Shown: positions 32,122 through 44,228 of the stretch, piece by piece
Layout of the letters: each line of letters begins with the position of its first letter
Numbering within the stretch: the stretch's first letter is position 1
DNA from: Dendrolimus kikuchii
Taxonomy: Eukaryota; Arthropoda; Insecta; Lepidoptera; Lasiocampidae
Direction: 5' to 3'
DNA: 64,000 nt
Assembly: GCA_019925095.2 (NCBI GenBank)
Contig: CM034389.1
Coordinates: 27,406,935 to 27,470,934 of the forward strand
The notes under the pieces: model-generated
Database searches by the model: none
What the model saw: only the letters and a program-made list of their open reading frames with translations
What the model was told of the DNA's origin: nothing
Program-made: the position numbers and the translations under genes

Positions 32122-32501
32122 TACATACATACATAACTCACGCCAGTTCCCTTGCGGGGTCGGCACGTACAACAGAGCGCCATTTAGGCCCATTCTTACA
32201 CACCTCACATACTTCTTTGACATTCATAACTCTTGTCATGCACGCTCGTCTGTTCTTAAGGCTCCTGACATCACCCTCTGCTAGTACACGATCAATTTGA
32301 TCATGGAAGGTGTGTCGTGGCCTTCCACGACTTCTGCATCCATCCACTTTTGCATTGTATATGTGTTTAGTCATTCTTTCATCATGCATTCTTTCAACTC
32401 TCTTTCTTACTTCGGTATTACGAACGCGGTCCGCGAGCGTCACTCCGCAGATTTTGCGCAGTGCTCGCATCTCAACCGCGTTTACTCTACTTTCATGCTG
32501 C
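32122..32501 (-). mobile_element. RTE-1 LINE carrying the 63-bp deletion
   Basis: ORF open through EVRKRV-ERMHDERM, the same junction as in 1617-2131. The 5' end abuts a TIR element, and the original duplication cannot be seen. Confidence 0.88.
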
Positions 32502-32502
32502 T

Positions 32503-33093
32503 GCGTTTCCACGCTTGCCAAGGCTCGGCAAGCGTCCACAAGCACAAGCGTGTAAAGAGGGCGTTTGGCTTGGCTTGCGTGAGCTTGTGGACGCTTGTAT
32601 TCGATCCGGGCTAGTGTCGGTTTTTGGACACAAATCAAAGGGCGCTTGCGACGCGTTCACACGTTGGCGCGCGCTTAGTAGCCGCATATACATATACACC
32701 GGCACCGTTAAATTTTGAATACCGTAAATTTTTAGAAGGTTTTAGGTTCACCTTCTAAATTTTTATGAAGTAACCGAAATACCAATTAAACTGAAAAACT
32801 TATTAGTTACCGGGTACGATTTCTATGAATCTTTATCATCCACCATCTTCGTGGTCGTCGGGCTTTCCTTGCTTTTGTTTTACTTTGCTTGTATTTGAAA
32901 TAAAAGTAGGTTAAACCAAACGTAATAGCCGATACAAGTTCGACGTCCGCCATGCTTGGATGTACGTAACACACTGACGGATTCACAAGCGTGTAAACGA
33001 CTCCCAAATGCCAAGCGAGATTTGTGGACGCTTGGGGCTTGTGGACGCTTGCTTTTTTATGCCGAGCCTTGGCAAGCGTGGAAACGCAGCTAG
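32503..33093. mobile_element. MITE with ~50-bp terminal inverted repeats
   Basis: GCTGCGTTTCCACGCTTGCC with AAGGCTCGGCA (32503-32535) is inverted at 33060-33093, with CAAGCGTCCACAAGC / GCTTGTGGACGCTTG further inside. AAGCGT/ACGCTT motifs recur throughout. No transposase frame. Confidence 0.8.
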
Positions 33094-33742
33094 CGCTGAT
33101 GTAAGGCTCTTGAATAAATATAACTTCACTCTTAAACTGACTTTTTATTTTCACTTTTGTAAGTATCTTTTTTTTGTACAAAATGGTCTCTCCTAACTGA
33201 ATTCAAAAACCGTGTCTCTTTTTACATTTTTGAATTCCCACCAATGAGAGCGAGTTTTATACACATCTCTCATTGGTTAGTCGTATCTTTACGTCCTGGC
33301 TAACATAGGCATATAGGCATTGAATAACAATAACAAAAGTAGATCATTATGTAATTGATAAATTAAATTTAATTAAATAAATAAGAAAATTGAAATAGAT
33401 ATTTATATATAATTTATTTTATGATTAGAAATTATGATTTAAACATGAATGGAAAACATAGCGTAGATCAAAAGAATGTTGTTGCTATATTTTTCATAAG
33501 GTACCACTTGTCAAACGTCAAAAGTCAAATGCCAAAGATTGACCTTGAACTTGACCTACTTTTGTTTATGAATATGAATTACATTAAAATACAAGTTTTA
33601 TTTATAATACGAAAGTTTCTGATAGAAATGAAAATGAAATTCCATAAATGTATAAACAAATAATTGAGTTGGAAAACCGAGCGTGTGGTAACCAGGATCG
33701 TGGTATATTTTAAACAAATATAAAACTACAACTAAACGTGGT
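33094..33742 (+). repeat. Family J ~645-bp repeat, copy 2
   Basis: Collinear with 4058-4705, with small indels. Begins exactly after the MITE end and stops at ACTAAACGTGGT. Confidence 0.6.
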
Positions 33743-33747
33743 AATAA

Positions 33748-33973
33748 AAGGTGCTACAAATGCGCTGCTGTTCTCTTAAAGGAGACTGGAACCTGGTCAC
33801 TAATGCCGGAACACAACTCAAGGTTGTTATGGCGGCATACTTTAGATCAGGGGTGGTCGCCATCCAGTCGCGCAAATACCCCCTACCACCTGGCTGTGGG
33901 TTGTTTAGTCGCCTCTTACGACAGGCCGCCAGACCGCAGGGAATTGTAGTCTTTCTCCGTTCCTGCACGGATA
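33748..33973 (-). repeat. Family B retroposon lacking its A-tail end
   Basis: 5' end TTATCCGTGCAGG at 33973; the other side stops at the hairpin (GGTGCTACAAATG), so about 75 bp and the A-tail are missing. Confidence 0.8.
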
Positions 33974-34470
33974 AAAGTCAGTAAGTACACATGAAAGTTT
34001 GATGATGAATATCTTTTGAACGCTTAATTTTATCGCCAAAATATAAGACACCATTTTTGTAGAGCAGTTAATTTCCTACAAAAACTTGTATTGCCCATTA
34101 TATAATAGTCATTCATTGTCGAGTTATAAAATTAATAAACATAAATGAAATTTGTCTTAAAATAACCAAACTTAAATCTTCAATATCATTCAAATGATGA
34201 GGTTTATGGAAAAAATATAGGAAACCGTTTTTGTAGAGCATTAAATTTCCTATAAAATTTTTCAGGAACATTTTTCTGTACAATTTCTGTACAATGATGA
34301 GGTATGATTTTTTTTCTATTGGACTGAAAATAAAATAAAAAACTGCGATGCGGAGGATCTTTCTATTAAAATTAAGAGCTCATATTTGGTGAGAATTTTT
34401 TTAAGATTTCTAGCAACGTATATTACCGTGTCAATTGCAAAAAAAAAAAATTGACCCACTAATATAAAAT
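33974..34470. other. Unassigned, with an internal imperfect duplication
   Basis: CACCATTTTTGTAGAGCAGTTAAT (34050) resembles ACCGTTTTTGTAGAGCATTA (34229); the two lie 179 bp apart. Confidence 0.4.
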
Positions 34471-34752
34471 TATACATACATACATACGTGACTTCACGCC
34501 AGTTCCCTTGCGGGGTAGCCACGAACAACAGAGCGCCATTTAGGCTTATTCTTACACACCTCACTTGCTTCTTTGACATTCATAACTCTTGTCATGCACG
34601 CTCGTTTGTTCTTAAGGCTCCTGACATCACCTTCTGCTAGTACACGATCAATTTGATCATGGCAGGTGTGTCGTGGCCTTCCACGACTTCTGCATCCATC
34701 CACTTTTGCATTGTATATCTGTTTAGTCATTCTTTCATCATGCATTCTTTGC
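34471..34752 (-). mobile_element. RTE-1 LINE, 5'-truncated
   Basis: About 85 terminal residues. Its truncated end meets a different RTE family (34753) in opposite orientation. Confidence 0.88.
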
Positions 34753-35095
34753 ACTCAGCTGAGATGAGAATGTTGAGATGGATGTGTGGTGTTACAAGAA
34801 TGGATAAGGTGAGAAATGAGTACATAAGGGGATCTTTGAAAGTTGCACCTGTGACAGAAAAATTGAGAGGAAGAAGATTAAGTTGGTATGGGCATATAAT
34901 GAGGAGGGATGAAAGTCACGTGACAAAAAGAATGTTATACTACAAGATCGATGGGTACAAATTTAAAGGTAAACCAAAAAAAGATGGATGGATTGTGTGA
35001 AGGATGACATGATGATATGCGGTGTGACAGAAGAGGTATGTCAGAATAGAAGAGTGTGGAAGGAAAAGACATATTGTGGCGACCCCAAGTAATTG
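34753..35095 (+). pseudogene. RTE-2 (BovB-like) C-terminal remnant
   Basis: Reads SAEMRMLRWMCGVTRMDKVR, then LRGRRLSWYGHIMRRDESHV. A frame change near 34970 in the A-run precedes GWIV-stop; the shifted frame continues MDCVKDDMMICGV to a stop. Distinct in sequence from RTE-1 but the same region of the protein. Confidence 0.8.
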
Positions 35096-35801
35096 GGATA
35101 TGGTGAAAGAAAAGAGAAGAGAGAGCATTCTTTCCATAAAATTATAGTATAATGTATTACGTAATATGCTAATAATAATATTGCTACATGCACAATCTTT
35201 CTCACACACACACACAAAAAATCACAATAAAAAAATACTTTTTTTGTATACTTTTAATAAAAATATTACAAAACCGATTAGCTCACACATAATGGACAAT
35301 TAACAACATTGTTGTTAATGTCCTTTCTGTGTAGTGATGTCCACTCAATCATCGACGAAGCAAGTCCTAATGAGTTAATAAGTGCTGATTGCACTTATAA
35401 TTCAATGATTCGGTTATTAGGACAAAAACTGACTAATGCAATTTAATCTAGGTTCTTGCAACTTTGTTGCTTAATCTGCAGTCGTTAATAAATAATACGG
35501 TCTTATTTGAAACCTATAATAACGTTCTTACTATTCACATCGTGGTGGGCTGATGGTTAGCACGCGTGTACATGATACCGCCACCACACCGCCGCCGCAC
35601 CTTCAAACATTCTAGACTAGACGCGACCGCGCTGTCACCCCTCTCAAGCTGTCAAGGGGATGTCAGCGGCAGGGCGGCAGCATGGCAGGTCCCACAACGT
35701 ACATAGAGGTGGTTGCACTGAAATTTACGGAATAGCAGCGCGACGGAGGAGTATTTTCAAAGATAAATGTGTCTGTACAGAATTAAAAAAATATAGTTGT
35801 A
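35096..35801. other. Mostly unassigned; GC-rich patch
   Basis: 35545-35720 is GC-richer ('cgccaccacaccgccgccgc') with a short frame of no recognisable identity. The rest is AT-rich. Confidence 0.45.
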
Positions 35802-36512
35802 TCTATATATTAATACGTGAAACAAAAACTTTGTATCCCTTTTTACGAAAATTGCGTGGACGAAGGTTGTATGAAATTTCGCACACCTATCTATACTTAT
35901 ATATATATAAAAGAATGTCGTGTTAGTTACACTATTTATAACTCAAGAACGGCTATGCCGATTTGGCTGAAAATTGGTGGGGAGGTAGCTTATAACTAGG
36001 AGACGGACATAGGATACTTTTATCCCGTTGGAACCGATAGGTGGCGCTGAGATCGGGTTCTAGAATCCTCCTAATCACCTGGAGCGATTTTGGTAATTTT
36101 GTTATTGTGTGTTTGAGTGGGTCCCGGGATGGTTTAAATTCACAATTGGAACCGGTAGGTGGCACTAGGATCGGGTCCTAGATATTTATTTTTTCAAATC
36201 AGGACAACGTCTGCCAGGGCCGCTAGTAGTTTATATAGAGAAGAAGCAACGAATGCTAATATTTTTTTGAAATTATGCATAAAAAATACATTAAATCAAT
36301 TAAAAAAACATTACACACACTACCATGTATTTGACACACACACGCATACATATATACTCTATTGTTTATTGTTCAAGTCAAATTAACAGTGCAGCCTCGG
36401 CGAAATCTGTGATTATAGAAGTATAGACTTTGAAAACAGAACCTTAATAATGTTCAAACTTATAATTTAAATTAATTATTATGGTCGAATTTCGACCACG
36501 GGCGACGCCTAA
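35802..36512 (+). mobile_element. Helitron (GGTCGAATTTCGACC type) hosting another Helitron
   Basis: TC at 35802 preceded by A, TAATACGTGAAACAAAAAC next, and the hairpin GGTCGAATTTCGACC at 36483-36497 followed by a mutated terminus. Interrupted at 35890-36226. Confidence 0.8.
35890..36226 (+). mobile_element. Helitron with demonstrable A^T insertion
   Basis: Starts TCTATACTTATATATATAAA and ends GGCCG-CTAG (36223-36226). Removing it leaves 'cacctatagtttatatag', matching the uninterrupted 'cacttatagtttacatag' at 9682-9699. No bases are duplicated, which is the Helitron hallmark. Interior phrases GGAACCGATAGGTGGCGCT and GGAACCGGTAGGTGGCACT form an internal repeat. Confidence 0.92.
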
Positions 36513-37524
36513 TAAAAATAAATCATTGAAAACTAGATAACAAGATATGGAAATTTTTAGAATAAAATAAAAAAGTCACTAACGTAAACTTATATAATTA
36601 TTAAAATCGTTATATTAAAAAAAAAATATGTCCCATTTTTATACAAACTGTAAGAGTAAAACGAACCCATCAAAATTTCGTCTATACATTCTTTTTTGCT
36701 GGTCACGTATTTGTTGAACATTTCTTTAAGAATTCAAAGAATTATTCAAAAAATACTATGGTTTTAGAAACGAAGCTCAACGCTCTATACCATACAACAA
36801 AGCATACCGGACGAAGTTTACCCTTTTTCTAACGTCTGTTTAATCTTTGATCACAATACTAATAGTCTCAATTACTTAACGTTTTAATTATAGTTTTTTA
36901 AAGTTGCATTTAAATGGCGCCTCTGGTCTATAACAAGGATCGATGCGTGGGAACTGATTGGCGGCTATCGGCGGAATGCGTACGTGAAGCGATCTGAGTA
37001 CGACGAGATGCGCGGGCGCCGGCATATTAGAAAGCACATGCTAAGCCATCGGAAATTTACTATATTCAGATCTTGTTAAACATTTCTTTAATTTTTAATT
37101 TGTTGTGGACTGTAACTATTTTAATTATAAAGAAAAACTAATGAGGTGTCTTTGGGACACATGTTTGGAACGAAGTTCTCCTAAAATGTCTTAAAAATTC
37201 TCAAAACGTCTCAAAATGTGTGTCAATGAGCATCGAAAACCATCGAAATTTTATCAAAAACCTATGTATAGAAAGAAATACATAAACAAACAAATAGTAT
37301 CAAAAACAGCGTATATTATTACACTAATTGATATTTTAGATTTTATTTCATTGCATTAAAGTTGAAATTGTATAATAGCTTACTATAGCAAAAAGTGTCG
37401 TGACAACTTTTCGTAAGAATTTTTTCCGTCTAGCCCCCTTTCACAACGGGCGATAAGGAACTTCGTTCCAAAACGGCACGTGCGTAATGTATGACGATTT
37501 TAATATTTTATTTTATTTAAGTTT
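36513..37524. other. Unassigned ~1 kb
   Basis: AT-rich with a short GC-richer patch (36910-37050). No ORF above 60 codons and no repeat partner. Confidence 0.45.
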
Positions 37525-37795
37525 ATGGCTTGGCAGCTAGGCCTTTAGGCCAGATCTTAGTTTACAATATAGTTTCTTCATTTTCTTAAGCCTATGTGTA
37601 GCACAGCTGAACAGCCTGTGTGTAGGCAATCAGCTACTGCCATTCAACGGAGTTCTTGTGACAACGTAAAAGGCCACATTTGACTATACAGTTCACATTT
37701 CTCACAAAACACATAATTACTACTCAAAAACTATCAATATCCCACAACGATTGTTCATTTTAGAGTAATTTTACACATCTTTAGAAAATATATTT
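37525..37795 (+). repeat. Family K interspersed repeat
   Basis: GGCTTGGCAGCTAGGCCTTT to TTACACATCTTTAGAAAATA, with a ~50-bp insert relative to the 27.3-kb copy. Confidence 0.7.
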
Positions 37796-38315
37796 ATTTA
37801 ATTTATTTGGGAAAGATGCAATAATTATAATTCTTACAATATAAAACACATAACTTAATACACATATCAACTAAGTTTCCACTAAAAAAATAATTCTTGT
37901 TACGCATTTGGCTCATACAACTATAAGAAAATTGTAATAAATTTGATGCAATATTGGAAAATTAGATATAAAATAAAAAAAAGGAATTAAATAATACAAA
38001 TACAACACAAAACAAAAACTACAATTTGTCTATTTATCTATATCATTCCTAAGTCATAATTATCATGTCATAAAAAAAATCGTATTACATGTTAAAAATA
38101 AAAGTCATAACATTAAGAAAAAAAAACAAAATAATAATATTAATGAAATCAAAGTCTAAATAATAAAAATAAAGTATACGAGTATATATGAAATTAGTCT
38201 GTTTAACACCAATCACTGATTCCGAAAATTCCAAACACAGTAACACCTGTAACAAATAAAATAAGTACTTATATTAATTGTATTCTTATTTATACTGTAT
38301 ACTAATTAATATATA
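37796..38315. other. Very AT-rich, nothing recognised
   Basis: A/T-dominated sequence with no frame or repeat partner. Confidence 0.5.
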
Positions 38316-38390
38316 CTAGTGGTCGCCCGTGGTCGAAATTCGATAATTTGTTGTCAAAGACTTCTATAATCACAGATTAAAATAAAAAGT
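38316..38390 (-). mobile_element. Helitron 3' fragment (GGTCGAAATTCGA type)
   Basis: CTAG at 38316-38319, then TGGTCGCCCGT and TGGTCGAAATTCGA. This copy shows the undecayed CTAG terminus of the family seen at 9597 and 35802. Confidence 0.75.
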
Positions 38391-38397
38391 AACTTAG

Positions 38398-38956
38398 ATC
38401 CATCCATCCATCCATAACTTCATGCCAGTTCCATAGCGGGGTAGGCACGAACAACAGAGCGCCATTCAAGCTTATTCTTACACACCTCACTTGCTTCTTT
38501 GACATTCATAACTCTTGTCATGTACGCTCGTCTGTTCTTAAGGCTCCTGACATCACCTTCTGCTAGTACACAATCAATTTGATCATGGCAGGTGTGTCGT
38601 GGCCTTCCACGACTTCTGCATCCATCCACTTTTGCATTGTATATCTGTTTAGTCATTCTTTCATCATGTATTCTTTGCACATGCCCGAACCACTGGAGCA
38701 TTCCTTTGCTAACCTTCACCCCGACACTCTCTTTCAGACCAACTCTCTTTCTTACTTCGGTATTACGAACGCGGTCCGCGAGCGTCACTCCGCAGATTTT
38801 GCGCAGTGCTCGCATCTCGACCGCGTTTACTCTACTTTCATGCTCTCTCTTTCATACCCAACTCTCGCTTCCGTACGTGAGCGTAGGTACCAGCATCGCG
38901 TTGTGTATGGCAAGCTGGGCCTTCCGGCTGAGGTTCTTAGCGCCTAGAAGTTTACC
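38398..38956 (-). mobile_element. RTE-1 LINE with variant (GGAT)n tail
   Basis: ORF of 131 terminal residues plus an upstream frame (QAQLAIHNAMLVPTLTYGSE region). The tail is ATGGATGGATGG instead of ATGTATGT, and the end reads PAMELA rather than PARELA. No duplication was found. Confidence 0.88.
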
Positions 38957-39100
38957 ACCTAAATATTTACGGATACTCTAATATGCCTTATCCTATCATT
39001 GTTTTAATTTTTTTCTTTGTTATTATTACTTTCACGTATACCTTGACTCTAAATTTAAATTTTGCTTCTTTTTACCGTGGCTCGCATGACTTTTGTGATT
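38957..39100. other. Short unassigned gap
   Basis: AT-rich; nothing seen. Confidence 0.4.
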
Positions 39101-39190
39101 AAGGAGGTGGGCACTGAAAATCAGTGCTGTGTCGGACTATGTTTCGGCACAAACTGAATGCCAACCTCATTTCTTAGAAAATTGCTAGAA
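39101..39190 (+). repeat. Family N LINE-tail-like fragment
   Basis: GGTGGGCACTGAAAATCAGT includes the hairpin GCACTGA-AAA-TCAGTGC, then GCCAACCTCATTTC. Confidence 0.55.
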
Positions 39191-39767
39191 AAAGATCGAA
39201 CAAACCTAATAATACCATCTAACCACAATGGGCAAGCGCGGCATTTTACAAAAGCACGATTATTACCCCACGGTGGCAGTTAAAAGTGTATGATGTGTTA
39301 TTATACGCGACGCTGATGCGGATAAAAAAACCAGCGTAATACGACACCATATTATCGGGGTCAGGAATGTGGTTGCGTTTCCGACGGATCGCCAGTAAAA
39401 GGACTGCTTAAGCCTGCTATCATCGTTCATCTCTGCATCTAAAATAGTGTTACATGCCTGCAGGGTAGGAATTAAAATGTCGTTTCAAAAGATCACAAAC
39501 CTCTGACAACCGAATACAATAAGTCCAAACCTTAAGGCAGAAAATCGTGATAACATAACACACGCAGTCTGTCCCCTTCCGAATGTACACTTAATGACGC
39601 CTCGATAGCAGTTGATACCCAACTAACTTTGTCTCAACCGGCTGACCTTATATATTCGCAATATAGACATGAAACCCCAGCAACTTGCACAACACCTTAG
39701 AATTCTCGAACTGTAAGCTAAATACGACACAACATGGCTTTTAAGAATCTTTGGCGTAATTTTAACG
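39191..39767. other. No recognised feature
   Basis: Mixed composition with no frame above 60 codons and no family signature. Confidence 0.45.
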
Positions 39768-40030
39768 ATTAAAAAAAAACTACGTTTTAACGGTTTTAGA
39801 CGCGGTAATTTATTTGATTTTTATTGTTGCGACGTTTCGGCCACTTTTCAGTAGCCGTGATCATGGAAGACAAAGATGTCAAGTGTCAATGAGTTACAGT
39901 TTTATTTAGTCTACCGCCAACTTGTTCGTTTTATGGTCATTATTTACTCTATGGGAGCCTAATCTAGTTTACCATCGCTTCGCAACATGTTGTGGCTTGA
40001 AGAGCGAAAACTTAGAAAATATTACGATCA
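39768..40030 (+). mobile_element. Family C element, internally deleted
   Basis: Left TIR AACTACGTTTTAACGG at 39778 and GACGTTTCGGCCACTTTTCA at 39830, then the interior to GGCTTGAAGAG, fused directly to the outermost right end GCGAAAACTTAGAAAATATT. Confidence 0.7.
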
Positions 40031-40575
40031 AAACAATTTAAGATGTCTTACAAGAAGGCAAATACAAATGGATCAGTCATTGATAATGGACGGTTAATAA
40101 CACTAATGTACGGCAGCGCAAGTTGGGTCTGGCAGAAGCAGCATGAAAGTAGAATAAACGAAGTTGAAATGAGAGCTTTGAAAAGTGTACGTGAGGTAAG
40201 CATGAATGATATAATACAGAATAGTGTAATAAGGGAACGTTGTGGATTGAAAGAAGATGTAATAACAAGAATTAAAAAGGAATTTAAAGGTGGTTTGGGC
40301 ATTTAGAGAGGATGAATGAAAATAGAACCACAAAACAAGTGTATGACAGTATTGTGAATGGTAGAGTTGGTACCGGTAGACCACGACGTACACACCTTGA
40401 TTAAATAACAGAAGTATTAAAACGAGGTCAGCTAAAAAGTATATCAAATAAACGTGCAAGTATGAAGAGGTTAATGAAAGTAAATGAAGCGAAAGTTGTT
40501 TGTCAGGATCATCGGAAGTGGAGATCTATAGTCTCTGTCTACCCCCATGGGAAATATGATAATATGTACATATAA
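40031..40575 (+). pseudogene. RTE-3 remnant, diverged relative of RTE-1
   Basis: LMYGSASWVWQKQHESRINE and CGLKEDVITRIKK lie in one frame (to 40306). A second frame continues NENRTTKQVYDS, GRPRRTHLD and VCQDHRKWRSIV to a stop near 40573. The order of motifs matches RTE-1, but identity is visibly lower. At least one frameshift (about 40290) and a stop (LD-stop at 40402) inactivate it. Confidence 0.8.
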
Positions 40576-41009
40576 TATAGTACTTACCGGAATTATTAGT
40601 CGATTTCTTCCAAAGACATTAACATTTTATTTTGTAGGATCCACTACAATGTAATATTCTCACTTGTTTATAACAAGCCAGCTTCTTTATGGCGTGTATA
40701 TCTTATATGATAATCACACAGTGGTTTAACCTGATATTTCTACATTCTTCCGCGAAAGTTGTACATTAGTAGAACTATTGACCCCTAGTTTGCTTTAGAA
40801 AAGTTTACGACTTCTTTATAAGTAATATGGAAGGCGTTGAGCTACTTATCGCAAGTGATATATTCGTGAAAGCCGTAATAAATGGAAAGTACAGGCCAAA
40901 ACGAAAAGACGAGAGTGCAGACAGGTTAAAGGGAAGTAAAGATCAAAAAGGTCATCATACATTGGCCAAGGATGGATGAAGAATTTTGTGTCATAAAGGT
41001 CAAATTTCT
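40576..41009. other. No recognised feature
   Basis: AT-rich, no family match. Confidence 0.45.
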
Positions 41010-41160
41010 TCAAGGTCTTGCGGTCGAGCGGCCTGTAATATAGGCGAGAAAAAAACCACACCCAGTTGGTAGAGCATTTGCCCGTCTGGATGGCTACCAA
41101 TCCTAATATAGTGCATGATTCCAGATCCCAGGCCGGTAGCAAAATAGCACCTTTGTTGTT
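41010..41160 (+). repeat. Family B retroposon, very old
   Basis: GAGCATTTGCCCGTCTGGAT and GGCTACCAATCCTAAT are recognisable; the remainder is badly diverged. Confidence 0.6.
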
Positions 41161-41619
41161 CAAAGTCAAAGTAATTTATTTATTTGAAACATGACATTTT
41201 TGCAGATGTAATGTGCGGATATTCGCAGCACTGTCGTTAGTCGCCCCACGTTACCTTCCGAGTCGAGTCGTACGTACAAGTAAATTAAAGAAAGTTATTT
41301 AATTTAATTATTTATTTCATTTAATCTCCTCTGCCCGACACGCCTAATTGGGGTCAGAAGAGAATTACACATACCATCACAGCAAATCTCGGTGGTATAA
41401 CATATTTTATAACAATAGTGATCATCGATCCAAAAACCGAACAGTGATGACCCCGACGTGATTGATATACCTAGCCATAATTATGCGGCTTTACCAGCCT
41501 CAACCGCGTTATTGGCCTAGACATTGACAACCCTGCGTTGAGTCTTTGAGTGTTGACGTCGTTTTGGTTACAAGCCTCTAACAAATGTCTCTAAGCGACA
41601 GTAACCTTTTCAATTAGAT
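41161..41619. other. No recognised feature
   Basis: 41438-41455 ('gatgaccccgacgtgatt') matches 15-16 bases of the tRNA-Trp 3' end in reverse, too little to call a pseudogene. The rest is unassigned. Confidence 0.4.
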
Positions 41620-41630
41620 AAACTATACAT

Positions 41631-41920
41631 ACATAACTTCACGCCAGTTCCCTTGCGGGGTAGGCACGAACAACAGAGTGCCATTTAGGCTTATTCTTAC
41701 ACACCTCACTTGCCTCTTTGACATTCATAACTCTTGTCATGCAAGCTCGTCTGTTCTTAAGGCTCCTGACATCACCTTCTGCTAGTACACGATCAATTTG
41801 ATCATGGAAGGTGTGTCGTGGCCTTCCACGACTTCTACATCCATCCACTTTTGCATTGTATATCTGTTTAGTCATTCTTTCATCATGCATTCTTTCCACA
41901 TGCCCGAACCACCGGAGCAT
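41631..41920 (-). mobile_element. RTE-1 LINE, 5'-truncated
   Basis: About 92 terminal residues. Near-perfect duplication GATAAACTATA / GATAGACTATA at 41620-41630 and about 41921-41931, with one later substitution. Confidence 0.88.
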
Positions 41921-41932
41921 AGATAGACTATA

Positions 41933-42482
41933 TTTCAGCAATTTAAAAAATCATATATACCTTTAACCCTTTAGCTCATTATTAGCACATATGTGTCCGC
42001 GATGAGAGTGCAGATCGCGTTTGTGCGCGTGATCGTTAATTGTGTTGTTGTCTCACTCTGTTTATATAGGAGTTGTATGATTTGTATGAAATGGGTATAT
42101 TTTCTTGGTATATTACGAGATAGTGATAGTGTTAGTCTTGCGGCTTTTTGGTATATCGCTAATTGTCTTAAGGGTTAAATGCTCACATACGCCAGCCACT
42201 TCATTGGTTAAATATTCCGAGCTCATAAACTACAAGCCCCGTTAGGGCTACTGCCGTGAACATAAATAGCTAGGGACATGTCCACCAATTACAATAGAAA
42301 TCCTCTGGCACGCAAGTTGTAATGCGCCTACGCTATCTAGAGCTCATGACTGAGTCACAGTGCCATTTTAGTATTAAAAATACTTGATATACCACCTTCA
42401 AATTGAATCATCTCAACTTCCTAATTGTATCTAAGCTTACATGAAATAACATGGGAGCCGAATAATGATTAAGAAACTTTCA
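41933..42482. other. No recognised feature
   Basis: A 61-codon plus frame (41993-42178) is hydrophobic but has no homolog I recognise. Unassigned. Confidence 0.45.
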
Positions 42483-43112
42483 TAATAAGACTACGTTTTA
42501 ACGGTTTTAAGCGCGGTAATTTTATTTGATTTTGGTTTTTCCGACGTTTCGACCACTTTTCAGAGGCCGTGATCACGGAAGACAAAGATGTCAAGTGTCA
42601 ACGAGTATTGTTAAAGTTTTATTTCGCCTACCGCCAACTTGTTAATTTTAATTATTTAGCTTTAATTTTGATTATGGTTATTATTTACTCTATGGGAGCC
42701 TAATCTAATTTACTACCAGTTCGCAACATGTTATGGCTTGAAGAGAAGAAGCGGCGCAAGAAACTCTTCAGCAAACATGCCTAGCTCTAATAATTTTATA
42801 TAATGTTAAATTGGGTGGAAGGAAAAATAAAAGTAATTATCAGTCAAGTTGTTTTGTGTTCCGTTGTACGCAGAAAGAGCTCACAGTGTCTTGAGGTCTG
42901 GCAGCTGGTTTTTGCTGGGTTTGCGTCTTAATAGTTTTGATGATTGGATCCCAAACAGGGGTACTTGCCAACCATCTTCTCTATTGAAATTTGGGTGTTT
43001 TTTTTATTTCAATTTAAAAATTTCAACCAGAATCAAATAAAATTACCGCGCTTAAAACCGTTAAAACGTAGTTTTATTATGTATACAAGTCGCGAAAACT
43101 TAAGAAAATATT
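42483..43112 (+). mobile_element. Family C element with both long terminal repeats
   Basis: The left arm (ACTACGTTTTAACGGTTTTA to TTTGATTTTGG) at 42489-42536 is inverted at 43027-43075, and the right arm extends outward through CGCGAAAACTTAAG. About 630 bp. No transposase ORF. Confidence 0.82.
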
Positions 43113-43149
43113 ATAAGAAACTTTCATATTTAATCTATACTAAAGAATA

Positions 43150-43865
43150 TTATAAGAAAAACGCAATTAAATACTAAAACTAAACTATAGTATGAAAAAG
43201 AAACCTAAAATTAAAAACTAGAACTAAATAAAAAATTATAGGTAAAATATTGGTCGCAAAACAACGGTCGCTTACCGGGAACGTTCCCAAAAGGCTGGCG
43301 GCGTTACCACGCTGAATAACAATGCTTACCCTTTGAGCTAAATAGACGCCAGCCTTTTGGTCGCGTAAGAAGTCTACTAAACGGTCGGCGATCTCTCGAT
43401 AAAGTTTTAGAGCGTTAAGACCCCACGTACCCAGAGTTTCCACCCGTACTTGCGGCGCTTGAGGGCCTTGGTAGCGGACGTACTTGAAAGATGGAACGTG
43501 TCAACGCAAGTAGCATCCCACACTAAGGAGCGGCCCATCTTCCAAGGTACTAACGTCATCCCATCCGGTCTCCTGCCATCGTCGCGGCACAAGCCGTTTG
43601 ATTCCAGAACGGCAGGTACCCCGGCGGTGATAAGAGCCCGACGGATAATGTCGTTAAGTGCCGCGTGACGAGAAATTCTACCGGCGCTTCTGCTGCAAGA
43701 TAATCCATGGTGTCCTAAGCGATCCACCTTATCCCCGCATTGACAGAAGTGAGGGCGCAGATTCTGAAGGTAAGATTCGCCGAGGGCAGTGCCTGTAGCC
43801 AGAGACCTGACTCCCAACGTGAGACAGCTAGGAGGCGAGTATGCTCAGCCTACCTCGTACAAGAA
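43150..43865 (-). pseudogene. RLE-type retroelement C-terminus, copy 2
   Basis: The minus-strand frame has a zinc motif [17 protein letters not shown], then [15 protein letters not shown] and [10 protein letters not shown]. The P-D and D spacing recalls a PD-(D/E)xK restriction-like endonuclease. A deletion around 43440-43500 removes about 40 residues and shifts into the frame [20 protein letters not shown] (43180-43443). The clade (R2-like or another RLE-bearing retroelement) is not resolved. Confidence 0.75.
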
Positions 43866-44228
43866 GAAAAGAGTTTCTGATACCTTATAAGGCTGAGTGG
43901 CTGGACCCAAAGCTTTTGGCGCTTTAGGTTCACGGGTAAATTTTGATTCGGGCAGGCCAGCGACCACGCATTATACGCACGCAAAGTGTCATCTATACTA
44001 ATATTATATAGAGAATAGATATGTATTGATTAGAGATGTGCCAACTAGTCGGTAAAGCCGACTATCCGGCCACTATCGTAGTCGGCGACTATTCGTCAAA
44101 GCGCGCCGACTATCCGGCTTCCTACTTTGTAATTTATAATCTATACTTTACTAATACATTGTAATCCATACACGAGACTTTCGTTTTGACTTGATTAAAT
44201 TTTAATTCAGCTCTCTCTTTAATAAACA

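Noticed and set aside
35545..35600. tRNA-like 'gtggtgggctgatggttagcac'
   Set aside because: A-box match is imperfect and there is no B box downstream, unlike the SINE heads.
41438..41455. tRNA-Trp-like 'gatgaccccgacgtgatt'
   Set aside because: Only the acceptor and part of the T arm match; no D or anticodon arm nearby.
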